A stretch of 27,643 nucleotides of DNA. Source: Phoronis ovalis (Eukaryota; Phoronida; Phoronidae). Positions 10,201-19,800 of the stretch are shown one piece after another (the stretch's first letter is position 1; each line of letters opens with the position of its first letter). The stretch covers positions 1 through 27,643 of the forward strand of contig JAOXYB010041505.1 of NCBI GenBank assembly GCA_028565635.1, written 5' to 3'. Position numbers and translations under genes: made by a program. The notes beneath the pieces are model-generated. The model worked only from the letters and a program-made list of their open reading frames with translations, made no database searches and was not told the DNA's origin.

Positions 10201-12658
10201 TAGAATTTGTGATAAATCGAAACACCTTTATTGCAGTAAAAATAATCGTCATGGCCTGAGGAAAATAAATACATTGTAGGACTACATTCAGCAGTAGTTG
10301 ACATCAAATATACACAGATTTTCCAGTCCTATGTCATATACAGTAAAATGGTTAGGACGGGGAAGTGTTTTTGTATCATATTCATTTACAAGCGAAACCG
10401 CAACACAATAAGTCTATGCACAGGTACAAAAAAGTACAGATAAGATATATCATCACAAGTGTGTGAATGACTGGATATTGTATCCCCAATTCACCCCCCG
10501 TGCAAGGCGTTCAGTGGGAAATATATGTCAAAAACGACATTATTTCTTTGTCATAAACACTTAAAATTAAGCTAAAAAATGACACATCATTTAGTAGTAG
10601 TAATGTAGCAAACTCACCGATAGGCTTTATGAATTCGCGAACATTTTTGAATTGTTTTACGTATTCACCATTTGCAAGTAAAGGGTCATTTGCCTTCAGC
10701 AAAACAATCATTCCGTGGATACGCTCTGGAATTCTTTCATAAAGGTTTTCCTTCCAGGTATCATCCTGCAGTGGAATTTCATATTTATTTTACGATTCAC
10801 TACTTTCTGAATGCATGACTACATACTACACGTATTATTAGCACTTAAACATACATGAATTATATACAGTATCATTATTTTTTAAAACTAAAATCCTGAT
10901 ATATACCGCACCTTCTGATCACGAAATTTTATTTCTTCTCCAAGCTTCTGAGTACCATACAGAATTCTCTTCATCGACAGAATTTGCCCAGAATCCAATC
11001 CATGATATCCACGGGTGTCAACCAGTCTAAACCCAACTGGAGCATTGTGGCCATCTTCTGTTTCGGCGTTGAATAGGAACTCTTCAAGAATTCGGGTTCC
11101 TTCCTTTCCTGCCGTTTGGATTCTTGCTGAACCTTTTCGTTCATGTAAGATAACATATTTTATTTTAAAGTTAGTGTACTATATTTAGAAGAAACAAAAA
11201 ACTGCTGTACTGGAAAAGAATGCACACCATGTGAGACGTAACTGTAAAGCTGACGATTTAATGCATAGACCACGGAATAAACACCATATGTCCAATCTCC
11301 ATCAAGCACCATAGTCATATAGAGGAAGGTCATGATGCAAGCACTTTTAATGTCTCAGCAGACCATAAAGCAACGATAAAATATGTGTAAAAATAGACTG
11401 TATTATACTTTCTTCATCATAAAAAAATTAGTTTTCGAACACACTGACATATGGTGGCTACGCTAGACACAATATGGACAGCATGCTTAATTACCTTCTT
11501 CTGCCGGTAGGATTGCCATTTCACTTGTGTTGATGAAAGAACTTTTTCCAGATCCTGTTGAACTTATGACAGCAAATCGAAGTGGATTTTCGCGAAAATT
11601 TTGAAAATCTTTTATGTCAAGATTTCGAAAATTATGGATTCCAAGTTGATCTCCAAATCTGCAAAATATAGGAACACGCATTTCTTTTTATTGTGTTTAT
11701 AGGATCTCAATAAATTAATAGACCTGCGTGTGACTTGATATCAGTTTTGACAATTAAATAATAGCAACACAATCACAATTTATCTAGTTAAACTTTATCT
11801 CAACTAGTCTTATAGTTTTTTTTCTAGAAATTCAGCTAACACGTTTATAAAGTTACATGTTTCCCCAGAAAATTAATTTCATTGTTCAATAAAGACTTAA
11901 ATTGTTATACGCTACCTGTATAATTTCAACTTCATCCTTTCTAAATCATTTTTACGCTTAAGGTCTTCCATTTTTGTGTCCTCATCTGCTTTCTTCTGGG
12001 CATGTTTATAATACGACCTACGCAGTTCCCTTTTTCTTTCGGAATCCACTGCTTCTTCGTGTCTTCCATAAACATTTTCTTCTTTCTAAATATATAAATT
12101 GAAAATCTTGACTGTTTATACTATTTTTAGCTCCAATGGTTGCTGTAAATTGCAAATTACTGCATTTATTTATATCGATTCCTGCTGCTGATCATGTATA
12201 CTGCTTATTAGATTCTACACATCACACATTTGATGAATTATGCTACGATAAGTGGCCTGTTGCGGTAAAAACAACCCGATTCATGATTTGATATTCAAAT
12301 TTGACAAAACAAAACAGATATCAAAAAATCCTAGTTGTTTTGTATGCATAAATTAAAGACCAGTATAATTTTGTTGAAAACCTGAAACATTGAATGCAGA
12401 GAAGCAAAGGTCACCACAGAATGAACGTAAATCCGCATAAACTAAAGTTTGGTACTGTATAAAGTAACTGTACTTGAATATTATTGTGCAAGACTATATA
12501 CTTCATGTAGGCCATGACGTGAAATCGATCCGAGCTAAAATACCGTCACCAAAACGACACTCGCCCGCTAAATTCCGAGTGTACAGGCCTGCCTCAACAT
12601 TATGTTGATTATATCATTCAGATATATATGTAGTACTTACAGAATTGTAGCTTCCCAT
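7288..12658 (-). CDS. IFI44/IRG-like GTPase with a four-repeat C-terminal tail, eight exons
   Basis: Exons in transcript order are 12658-12641, 12085-11916, 11658-11495, 11132-10912, 10765-10618, 9802-9627, 9356-8018 and 7490-7288. All have GT-AG sites, phases match, and the product is 812 residues. It starts MGSYNS, an N-myristoylation pattern, with strong context (AAA before, G after the ATG). Residues 7-63 are a highly charged helix. The G domain is about 64-299: P-loop SSTGSGKS at 95-102, switch region GSARIQTAGKEGTR, G3 DTRG at 156-159, then VLLKANDP, and G4-position TFMD at 249-252. The first P-loop Gly is Ser and the NKxD Lys is Phe, so nucleotide binding may be altered. Residues 379-745 are four tandem repeats. 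Residues 746-812 form a small helical domain, CEDFFRWLQ...SEDVKVVIKQK, perhaps SAM-like. The closest families I recognise are interferon-induced IFI44-like and IRG GTPases of innate immunity. The family placement is inference; the gene model is firm. Confidence 0.85.
7668..7874. mobile_element. Foldback (MITE-like) element with ~80-bp inverted arms
   Basis: Left arm 7668-7745 and right arm 7794-7874 are inverted copies. The inner 18 bp are perfect (TGATCAAAGATGGACTTT against its complement), and the outer parts match with some substitutions (for example CATTTGATTTC). The loop, 7746-7793, contains CACCAGTATTGAATTATCAG. No coding capacity is present, so if mobile it was non-autonomous. Confidence 0.82.
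7866..7965. mobile_element. Second foldback unit sharing the same loop but with different arms
   Basis: Arms GCAAACACCCC..AGTTT (about 7873-7888) and AAACTGGGCAGGGGTGTTTGC (about 7938-7958) pair imperfectly. Between them lies TTATTTGAG..CACCAGTATTGAATTATCAG..ACACACAACAAA, the same ~52-bp core as in the neighbouring unit at about 7745-7795. The core is in direct orientation, about 144 bp apart. Confidence 0.75.
8019..9119 (-). repeat. Four tandem ~82-96 residue repeats inside the giant GTPase exon
   Basis: The units are 9119-8835 (95 residues), 8834-8547 (96), 8546-8301 (82) and 8300-8019 (about 94). Each has the order TEPxLTNxSYD, KKHxITHQT, KDAAKIKVEQEKE, VIQAPPIDLPCL, EGxDQLLKPKTSTEMRNSN and VKKV. 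Unit 3 lacks the TEMRNSN..VKKV part. Unit 4 has an expanded alanine run from GCA-type codons. The units are rich in Lys, Glu, Thr and Asn, have one conserved Cys each, and look mostly disordered. Divergence between units shows that the duplications are not recent. Confidence 0.93.
12086..12640. other. First intron of the GTPase gene
   Basis: Minus-strand donor GTAAGT begins at 12640 and the acceptor TATATTTAG ends at 12086. It separates the six-codon first exon from the charged-helix exon. I see nothing else recognisable in it. Confidence 0.8.
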
Positions 12659-12732
12659 TTTCTGATCGCTCAGTAGTCTTTTTTGATATTGAAACGTTTG
12701 GAATGTACACTGCGCAATAAGCGATGTGTCAT

Positions 12733-12742
12733 GGGTTTTCCA
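12733..12742 (+). promoter_or_regulatory. Dorsal/NF-kB-like site GGGTTTTCCA
   Basis: The decamer matches the GGGWWWWCCM Dorsal-type consensus at every position. It lies 75-84 bp upstream of the GTPase start codon and 26 bp from the ISRE core. Binding is inferred, not shown. Confidence 0.5.
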
Positions 12743-12768
12743 TGAAGTTGATTTTTGAAAACAAAACT

Positions 12769-12780
12769 GAAACCGAAACT
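12769..12780 (+). promoter_or_regulatory. Interferon-stimulated response element core GAAACCGAAACT
   Basis: This matches GAAANNGAAACT, the IRF/ISRE core, at all ten specified positions; another GAAAACAAAA tract lies just beside it at 12756-12766. It is 111-122 bp upstream of the GTPase start codon. An IRF-type factor would be the expected binder. Whether it is promoter or 5' UTR depends on the unknown transcription start. Confidence 0.65.
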
Positions 12781-12941
12781 TAGCAAAAGTCCCCCGTAAT
12801 CGTATAGCATTGCAAAATGTTTGCAATAAGCTTGAATTGTAGTACCCACAGAACAATATCTGGGTGAAAATTGCTATTTGAGTGCTATGGACGACGAGAA
12901 CATTTTTGGGACAGTTGAAAACCAGAGTGTTTTTGTAGCTA

Positions 12942-12949
12942 TATTTATA
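12942..12949 (-). promoter_or_regulatory. TATA-like box TATAAATA upstream of the GTPase gene
   Basis: The minus strand reads TATAAATA here, about 285-290 bp upstream of the start codon. If used, transcription would begin near 12910 and the ISRE core would fall inside the 5' UTR. In AT-rich DNA such matches are common. Confidence 0.3.
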
Positions 12950-13054
12950 CAAATTGTTAGCGCGAAATGCAAAAATAGTTGGCTTGTCACATGACCACCT
13001 ATTATTGCGCCAGAGGGGTCGTATCAAGAGGTCATTTGTAACAAGTACCTGCAC

Positions 13055-14512
13055 ACACAGACTCGGATAGACTATAAAAAATGGGCCTATCAGTTTTTGA
13101 CTATTATCTGATAACAGCCTCGTTGGTGTAGTGTATAAAAAGAAGGATTTATTATGTTATAGAGACTATAAAAGCCCAGGTAGATGCAACAAACGCTTAA
13201 TTAGAGTTGTGATTTGATATTTATTATAAATATATTACATATTAGCTAGGTTGTACACCAGGGTGAGCAGCGATTTGCGTTTTAGATCTTAAGTGCAAGG
13301 GTCTTCCACTGAGTCGTGATACCACAAAACAAATGTGTTTTTTTTAAATCAGCACTCAAATTGTGTCGCGTAAACAATACGCAAAACATCCTAACTGAAC
13401 CGAAGTTCTGACACATGATATATCAAGTTACCAGGTGATTTGATATAAACATATTTCTTAGAATCCACATGATTTTTTATCTCTTTGGTGATACAGATTT
13501 GAAATTACATTTAGAACTGAAGCTGAACACATTTCATTGACATTTTAAACAAAAACAAGTTGTATTTTGTAAAGACACTTGCTAGTTATTTCAGCCTTCA
13601 GACTGAGGTCCGAGACAGTAACACAGTGTGAGCAAACATATAGAATTACGTTGCATATAGCTCNNNNNNNNNNNNNNNNNNNNNNNNNNNNNNNNNNNNN
13701 NNNNNNNNNNNNNNNNNNNNNNNNNNNNNNNNNNNNNNNNNNNNNNNNNNNNNNNNNNNNNNNTATTTCAGCCTTCAGACTGAGGTCCGAGACAGTAACA
13801 CAGTGTGAGCAAACATATAGAATTACGTTGCATATAGCTCTTGAATATCACAATAAATTAAAATGAATTTCTTTTTAAAATACACGTACGTGCAAAAGTG
13901 GTTCAAAGTAACACACTAAATAGATAATACCTATCATTTAAAGGAGTGTTGCTTTTAACCATTACACGTCATTTTTAATGCCAATAGCCTAGATTAGTTG
14001 CATGTTTGGCAAGAGTCGTGAAGAGTAAATCCTTCATGAACATTAATTATTGATAATATCTAAAAAAAAATTATTACATTAAAACAATAACACACCACTG
14101 GCAATTCCAGTCTAATTCTGATGTCATATACCTAATTTTTTTTTCAGAAGTATTTGAAAAACCCTTGTTTAAATCTGAATGAAAGAGAGTAGTTCTTTTC
14201 AATCTCTCACCTCTTAGTGACCAATTTGCAACAAGGTAGAACTACAATACAATTACACACTTTCAGTATGAAGAAATTAAAAAAGTCACTTATTAACAAG
14301 CACTGAAATGTGAAAGGGGGAAATGGATGGCCTATGCAAGTTTTGCATTCCTTCATAAATTCAGTGATATCATTCAAAAGGATTTTCGATTCAGAGAATA
14401 ATTGCATACAATTTATATAATACGATTGTCTATTTAATTATCAAAAATATCTTTAATAAACATGCTATGAAGACTAATAAGAGTATTCACACTTAACATT
14501 CATTCTAAAATA
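13055..14512. other. Intergenic region with assembly gap
   Basis: This lies between the upstream side of the GTPase gene and the stop codon of the ARP-repeat gene, both on the minus strand. It contains the scaffold gap with duplicated flanks, and ATTAAA-type signals at about 14432-14456 (minus strand) that could end the repeat-protein transcript. No other gene is recognisable. Confidence 0.6.
13587..13840. repeat. Identical 77-bp direct copies flanking a 100-N gap
   Basis: Positions 13587-13663 and 13764-13840 are the same 77 bases (TATTTCAGCC...CATATAGCTC), ending and beginning exactly at the 100 N run at 13664-13763. This is the pattern left when two overlapping contig ends are scaffolded without being merged. 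Confidence 0.95.
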
Positions 14513-15281
14513 TTATTTCCATTCTGTTTGGAAAGTAGTTCCATTACGTCGATGATAACTTTCTAATTTTCTTTCCTCTGGACTTTTAGGTCTAGGATTA
14601 AACATATCATCTGAGCTACAAGACCGAGAACTATTCGGCCTTGCTGATCGTGTAGTCCTCTGCATATGAATCAATCTATCCACACCAGATCCCTTTTGAT
14701 GTTTATACGCAGTCTCTTCAGCTTCTGGTTTTACTCTTGGTACTCTAGTAGATACGGACAAACAACCATAATCATGAAACAAGCTGGCTGTAGCACGACC
14801 TTTGTGTCCTTCCGCTATTTCTGCAGATTGATCTTTCAGTCGTGGTACAGGTCTTGCAGATGGCGTTAAATCTCCATAATGTGTTAGTAAAGCAGTTGTT
14901 GCCCTGCCTCTGTGTCCCTGTGCTATTTCATCTGCTTCTTGTTTGACAACTCTACCTGGGTGCTTATTTTGTACCTTAAAAGGTCGATGTTCTGAACCTG
15001 CACCAATAAAGTTACTCATTGTCCCTCTACTTTTATCTAACATGTTTCTTGCTACAGATGTGGGAGCTCTAGCAACAGGTCGAGCAGTTTCATATTGCTT
15101 GCGTAGATTTTCCTCAACATTTAACCATTTTCCCATGGAACCTTGACCTTTTGTGTAGTTGGCCTCAGCCTCTGCTTTAACACGCGGTGCAGGACGAGCT
15201 GATTCATTGGAAAAGTCATTGTCCCACATTCGACTCCCAACCATGCTGGCATTTCCCACTTTTGGCATTGCTGTTAGCTAC
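14513..15281 (-). CDS. ARPxPRxK-repeat protein of unknown function, 251 residues
   Basis: One coding exon: acceptor TTTTAG precedes 15281, the ATG is at 15268 and the stop ends at 14513, so at least one upstream non-coding exon is expected. The product is basic and has no signal peptide or membrane helix. It is built from diverged repeats beginning ARPxPRVK at about residues 24, 62, 105 (degenerate), 138, 173 (STRVPRVK) and 209. The middle units share EIAxGHxGRATxxLxxxYGxL, clearest at residues 114-134 and 150-170. The N-terminus MPKVGNASMVGSRMWDNDFS looks conserved-protein-like rather than low complexity. I do not recognise the family; the regular short repeats would suit a scaffold or cytoskeleton-associated protein, but that is a guess. 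ATTAAA signals lie about 55-80 bp past the stop. Confidence 0.85.
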
Positions 15282-16407
15282 CTAAAATAAGCAAAAAGTA
15301 CTATAATTTTTTAAAGCAATAGTGACATTTTAAAAAATTAAGTTTATTTTATTACACATGAGAACTCCTATTTATTTCAATGTGTACATTTACGCATTTT
15401 TGCATGGAATATTTATTAGTAGCTACACCTGGGTATTTACATTCATTTATTACTTGTTATGTATAATTCTCATATCTTGAAAGATACGTCTTTCTGTAAG
15501 GCTTAATGCTCAGTCAGAAATGGAACAAATTATTTTTTTAAATGTACAAAATAAAGAGTGATAAAACCCGGGGGGGTACTCAAAGTATTTTTTGGTGGGG
15601 GTGTGCAGCCAAGTTGAAAATTTGGGATTTGGATTGTATACTTCTTACTGTATTTTTTTGGATTGCTACCCTAAAGAAAATAAAAAATTTGGATGGCTAC
15701 CCGTTGCTTGCACCAAATAATTTGGATTAATTTTAGGTTAAAACGATTTTTGGAATTTGGTTTGTATCAGTCAGTTTGCGTAAAATGGATTGCTACTCAA
15801 ATATTTTAAAATTTTGGATTGCTACACTTATATTTCAAAAAACTTGGATTGGGTTCCGCGGCACATCCCCGTATTAAAAAACCATGAGTACCCCCCCGGG
15901 GATAAAACGTCTACAATATTGTGACACATGAATCAATATAGCGGGATATGCATGTTGCAATGTTATAAAACTGGATAATAAAAGAGAAATTATTTCACAA
16001 AGCTTAATTAGAGACTATCATTCCTGATCAAAAGTCTGTAATGTTGAAACACTTTAACAGTAGCAATTATTGAAACTTTATGAAGCATATGAGAGAACTA
16101 TCAAAGAATCAATATTTGTGTCTCATAACAGCTAGTACAGGTATTGGGTGTAAAATGTGTGACAAAGATTCTTGTAAATATTGTACACAATATAAAAACT
16201 ATATCCCTGTCTTTTCTGTGCCTTCCGCTATCGATCTGGATCGATTTTAATAACTCCTCGTGTTTTGATAGTGATACTCAGAGGACATGAAGAATTGGAC
16301 AACTATTAAAATGACAGTCTGTTGACCAGTTCTATAAGGATCTATGAAGCGTACTAGTCCTGGCTACATAATGCTACTAAGGCTTGCCCTGGGATTGTAG
16401 CAATCTA
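15282..16407. other. 5' intron or upstream region of the ARP-repeat gene
   Basis: Minus-strand sequence directly upstream of the coding-exon acceptor. It contains the 334-bp TIR element at 15567-15900. The remaining AT-rich sequence shows no coding region, and I could not place the upstream exon or transcription start. Confidence 0.5.
15567..15900. mobile_element. 334-bp MITE with 16-bp perfect terminal inverted repeats
   Basis: The ends CCCGGGGGGGTACTCA (15567-15582) and TGAGTACCCCCCCGGG (15885-15900) are exact inverted copies. Flanking direct repeats GATAAAA(C) at 15560 and 15901 give a 7-8 bp target-site duplication. The interior repeats TTGGATTGCTAC-like motifs at least five times. There is no transposase. 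Elements with GGGGGGTACTC-type ends are widespread in marine invertebrate genomes; I cannot name the superfamily. The crisp duplication suggests a fairly recent insertion. Confidence 0.92.
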
Positions 16408-16813
16408 CATACAAACTAGTCCTGGCTTCATGACCCTATCTAGTACTACCATAGGCTGCGTGTCATGGCCCAGATAGTTTTAAAACAGTAGAAGTTGGCC
16501 CTCTTGCAAAAATACTCACCATGCGTGACTTTTAGCATACAAATCCATTTCCACTCAGACCAACGTGACATTTCCATCTTGCAGACTTATTTGTTGGCTA
16601 AAAGTCACCTTAAGGAGTATCAATCAAGCTTCAAGTGGCAGATAGCACAAGAAGGAGTATCAGAGACAAATAATTAGACAATTTTGGTTTGAATTTATTG
16701 AATTTTTTGACACATGGTTAGTGTTTCTGCAAGAGGCCAACTTCTACTGGTTTAACACTATCTGGGTCATGACCCTACGGTAGTGTCATGAAGCCAAGAC
16801 TGCATACAAACTA
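16408..16813. mobile_element. Foldback MITE with 11-bp flanking direct repeats
   Basis: CATACAAACTA at 16408-16418 and 16803-16813 are exact direct copies bounding the element. Its ends GTCCTGGCTTCATGAC (16419-16434) and GTCATGAAGCCAAGAC (16785-16800) are inverted with one mismatch. Pairing continues inward through CCAGATAG and AGTAGAAGTTGGCC to about 16522 and 16712. An inner perfect 12-bp pair GTGACTTTTAGC / GCTAAAAGTCAC lies at about 16525 and 16597. No coding capacity is present. A partial extra terminus, ACTAGTCCTGGCT, lies at about 16353. Confidence 0.85.
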
Positions 16814-19800
16814 AGGGCATTTATAATACCATTTAATCCTTATAATAGATTGGGGGACGGTTCCATTGTTGCCGCAGCAAATTCAACCTCTCAAGCGATA
16901 CTCCTGTCTCTCACAAGTCACAACCGAAAGAAATGTCGACTTCCGCTATCGCCTCACAAGTCAGATGCCGGGGTCAGATTATCAAGAGCGTCATGAAACT
17001 AAGACTAAATGTCCGCATACATTTACCAATCTCACGCAGAGATCGACGTACAAAACTCACCTGACTGCCCTGGAAGTGGAGTCACTTGTACTTAATATGT
17101 ACTGCCGACGTTATATTTTCCCAGTTTCAATTGCATGCTACTTTACAATAGTACCTCACAAAATGCTAGTTTATCACATTTACACCGTATTAACATGAAA
17201 ACAAAGGTGTTATCGATGCGTGGTGTTTACACCCAACTACTCGGTATTTATGACCTGTGACCTTGATATTAACGCGGTAACCTGGTAATAATAAGTAAAG
17301 CTGGGTGTAATGTGTAGTTTCGTATGTCAAGACGCCGACTACTCATTGTTTTTTTTAACTTTTGAATTTCTTTTTTCACATTATTCATAAAAATGTGTCT
17401 AGTCAAAATGACGATATAAAGATAAGTACGATATTCACACCACAGCTTTAAAACCAATTATAAACGCTAACTATGATCTAAGTCCACCTGGTGAGTATTA
17501 CATGGATATGCAATTAAGGTAATCTCTTTTGAAGCTGAAACTACATATAAACGCTGCAATACTTTGCATAAATCAGTTAAATTACAATTACCTTGATTTA
17601 TATTGATACACAGAATTTTGCGCTTAATTTATGTGTATAATGATAGATTACGACAGAAAAACTCAGAAAAACAGACTCCGGTTGCAATATGCGATAACGA
17701 TCTCGTTGAAACTAAAGATTTTATTTATGCCACCAACGCAATTTCAGGTGCAATATATGGACGACAGAATAAATGTAAATGTACAGTTTCTAAGTTGTAA
17801 TCTGAACATACATGAATACTAAACGCATTATATTTTTGAACAATTAAAATTTGTGTTATGTTGTTCGCAAAAAGCTCAATAGATGGAGTTACTAAAAATA
17901 CAGAATATCTATAGTCAATTCTAATAATAAACATTCACAAGACTAATAAATGACAGATTTTCGTTTAATTTATTTGATGAAGTTATAGCTATACTTCAGT
18001 AACTACATATTTTTATAAAATATAATCCCCATTCACTTCGTAGTAGCGAGTTTCCAATATCATTCTGCAGTTTGTGCGTCTCGCATGTGTAAAAGTAATA
18101 CAAATGTTCCCTCTTATAGCAAGCAGCTCAAGATGTTCAATAGTTTAATACTTTGAAATCTTATGTAACTGCTGAACTGTGATATGTTATTCTTCTAATT
18201 ATTTCCGCTTTATCTCAGTCATTCATTATTGCAGACCACGTTTGCTTCCATGCTATTATTGAGCAGACTATAATATCCGTTTTGTTCACTAGATGGCACT
18301 TGAGCATAATGTGAATTGTTCTTGTTTTCCAGCAGATAACATTTCTCGACTTTTAGACATTAGCAAATCTATAAAAGAAATAATTAAACCCATTAAAAGT
18401 TCAATCCTAGTGCAATTATTACCAACAATGTCAAAATTCACTATCACAAATCTTACTGTACAGTTAACGGGTTTTCGTATAAGGGACATAGTATAAGGTT
18501 AGTTATCAAGACTTCTCGTAATTGTCCCATCCATGCATCATTAAAGCATAATTCAAAAATAGTATTTTTGATTTGATCGTTTTAACGAAATAATAAGAGT
18601 TTTATTATCCTAGCTCTAACAGAATAAAGATAATGAAGCATTAGGATATGAGTTATACGTAAAGCTTTTGCCCTCTTGGTAATCTATCTGAATCTTGCAT
18701 AATTACGCAGTATTTTGATTAACTAATTATATAAATTGCATCTTTTTAAATTATTTTTTCCAAATGAAACATGTGTTATAGTAAATCGACATATGTATAC
18801 CCTACGGCATTTATATATTAAATTTAATAGCATAAAGGAAATGAAGTTGTTCAATTTAGTCACCCTGTAATTCAATTTTTTTTGCAATAAAATGAGATGT
18901 ATCTGTTAACTTGTTAATACAAGATCATCAGTATATTTCCTGCTTTATTTTATACTACAGACACTTGTGATTTCAGATATAATCTACACTATTATTTTCA
19001 CTTACAAAATAACGTTCACACGTTTTATTTATCGTCAGCTGAGGTTATTTGTATAACAAATATCGATGGTTACACGGCCATAAAACTCTTAACGAAGATT
19101 TTTTTTTAATTAGCCAATTAGAAATGGCGACTTTACAAGTTATTATTTCAAAGGGTAAAAGCTCCCACATGGCACGTTCACAGACTTACTAAACCAACAA
19201 ATAGTTTTCAGTTATCAACATGCACCTACGTTTAAATCAAAGCTAGGATTTTTGATATTCAACAGCAGTTTATTTTTGTTGAGAGCAACGACAGGTTTAT
19301 GCATCATAAGTAAACGGCGCGAACATCAATTTTCACAATACCTTAGAATGCCTGCGCTCACTTAAAATTTAATAAGTTTATAATTAGCTATATATAATAG
19401 GCTTAAGTTGTCTTTATGTTATCTACTTACACAGTGTAAAATATATTTGTTCCTTATTTTTCGAAAAGTAGAATTACTGAATTTTTCCATAAATGTACTT
19501 ACTAAAAAAATTTAACTTCTTGTGTGCATGGCCAGGTGTCTAAGTGTAAGCCTACCTAAGCGGAATAATAGCTATATTCGTCAGCTTGAATACAATTATA
19601 GAATAAGGTATTGACAGGTACTTTCCAATTAACTGTCTCGCACGTACTAATGATTGTAATAAACCTAGTTAATTAGTGTTTCGTGTATAAAAATAATTAT
19701 CGGTGTTTTCTTAATATCTTGCAAAGATAAATAAGATATAATTGCAAATATGGTAATTGAGATATTCAGTTAGGTATATGTTGTGTGTAAGGAAGAAATG

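Larger units (their letters stand above)
12659..13054 (-). other. Upstream sequence of the GTPase gene, open in frame with its ATG
   Basis: The frame of the MGSYNS start stays open upstream for 132 codons, to an ATG at 13054. The would-be protein (for example QYQKRLLSDQK just before MGSYNS) shows no recognisable domain. The region contains an exact ISRE core, a kB-like site and a TATA-like sequence. The strong context of the inner ATG and its myristoylation pattern favour 12658 as the start. I read this as promoter or 5' UTR that happens to be open, with an N-terminal extension as the alternative. Confidence 0.5.

Noticed and set aside
10971-11156. 61-codon minus frame, MLSYMNEKVQQ...
   Set aside because: It is a shadow frame; the correct reading of this exon in another frame gives the GTPase DTRGYHGLDSG sequence and joins neighbouring exons in phase.
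13116-13138. tRNA-like A box (GCCTCGTTGGTGTAGT)
   Set aside because: It resembles a tRNA or SINE head, but no B box or foldable cloverleaf follows within 80 bases.
13579-13866. 95-codon open frame across the gap
   Set aside because: It exists only because the Ns read as open and the 77-bp flank is duplicated.
16866-17198. 110-codon open frame in less AT-rich sequence
   Set aside because: No recognisable domain, and it contains a MITE-like terminus (16991-17006), so it looks like chance within repeat-derived DNA.
18289-18496. Overlapping open frames on both strands
   Set aside because: Neither shows a domain, splice signal or codon bias, so they look like chance frames.
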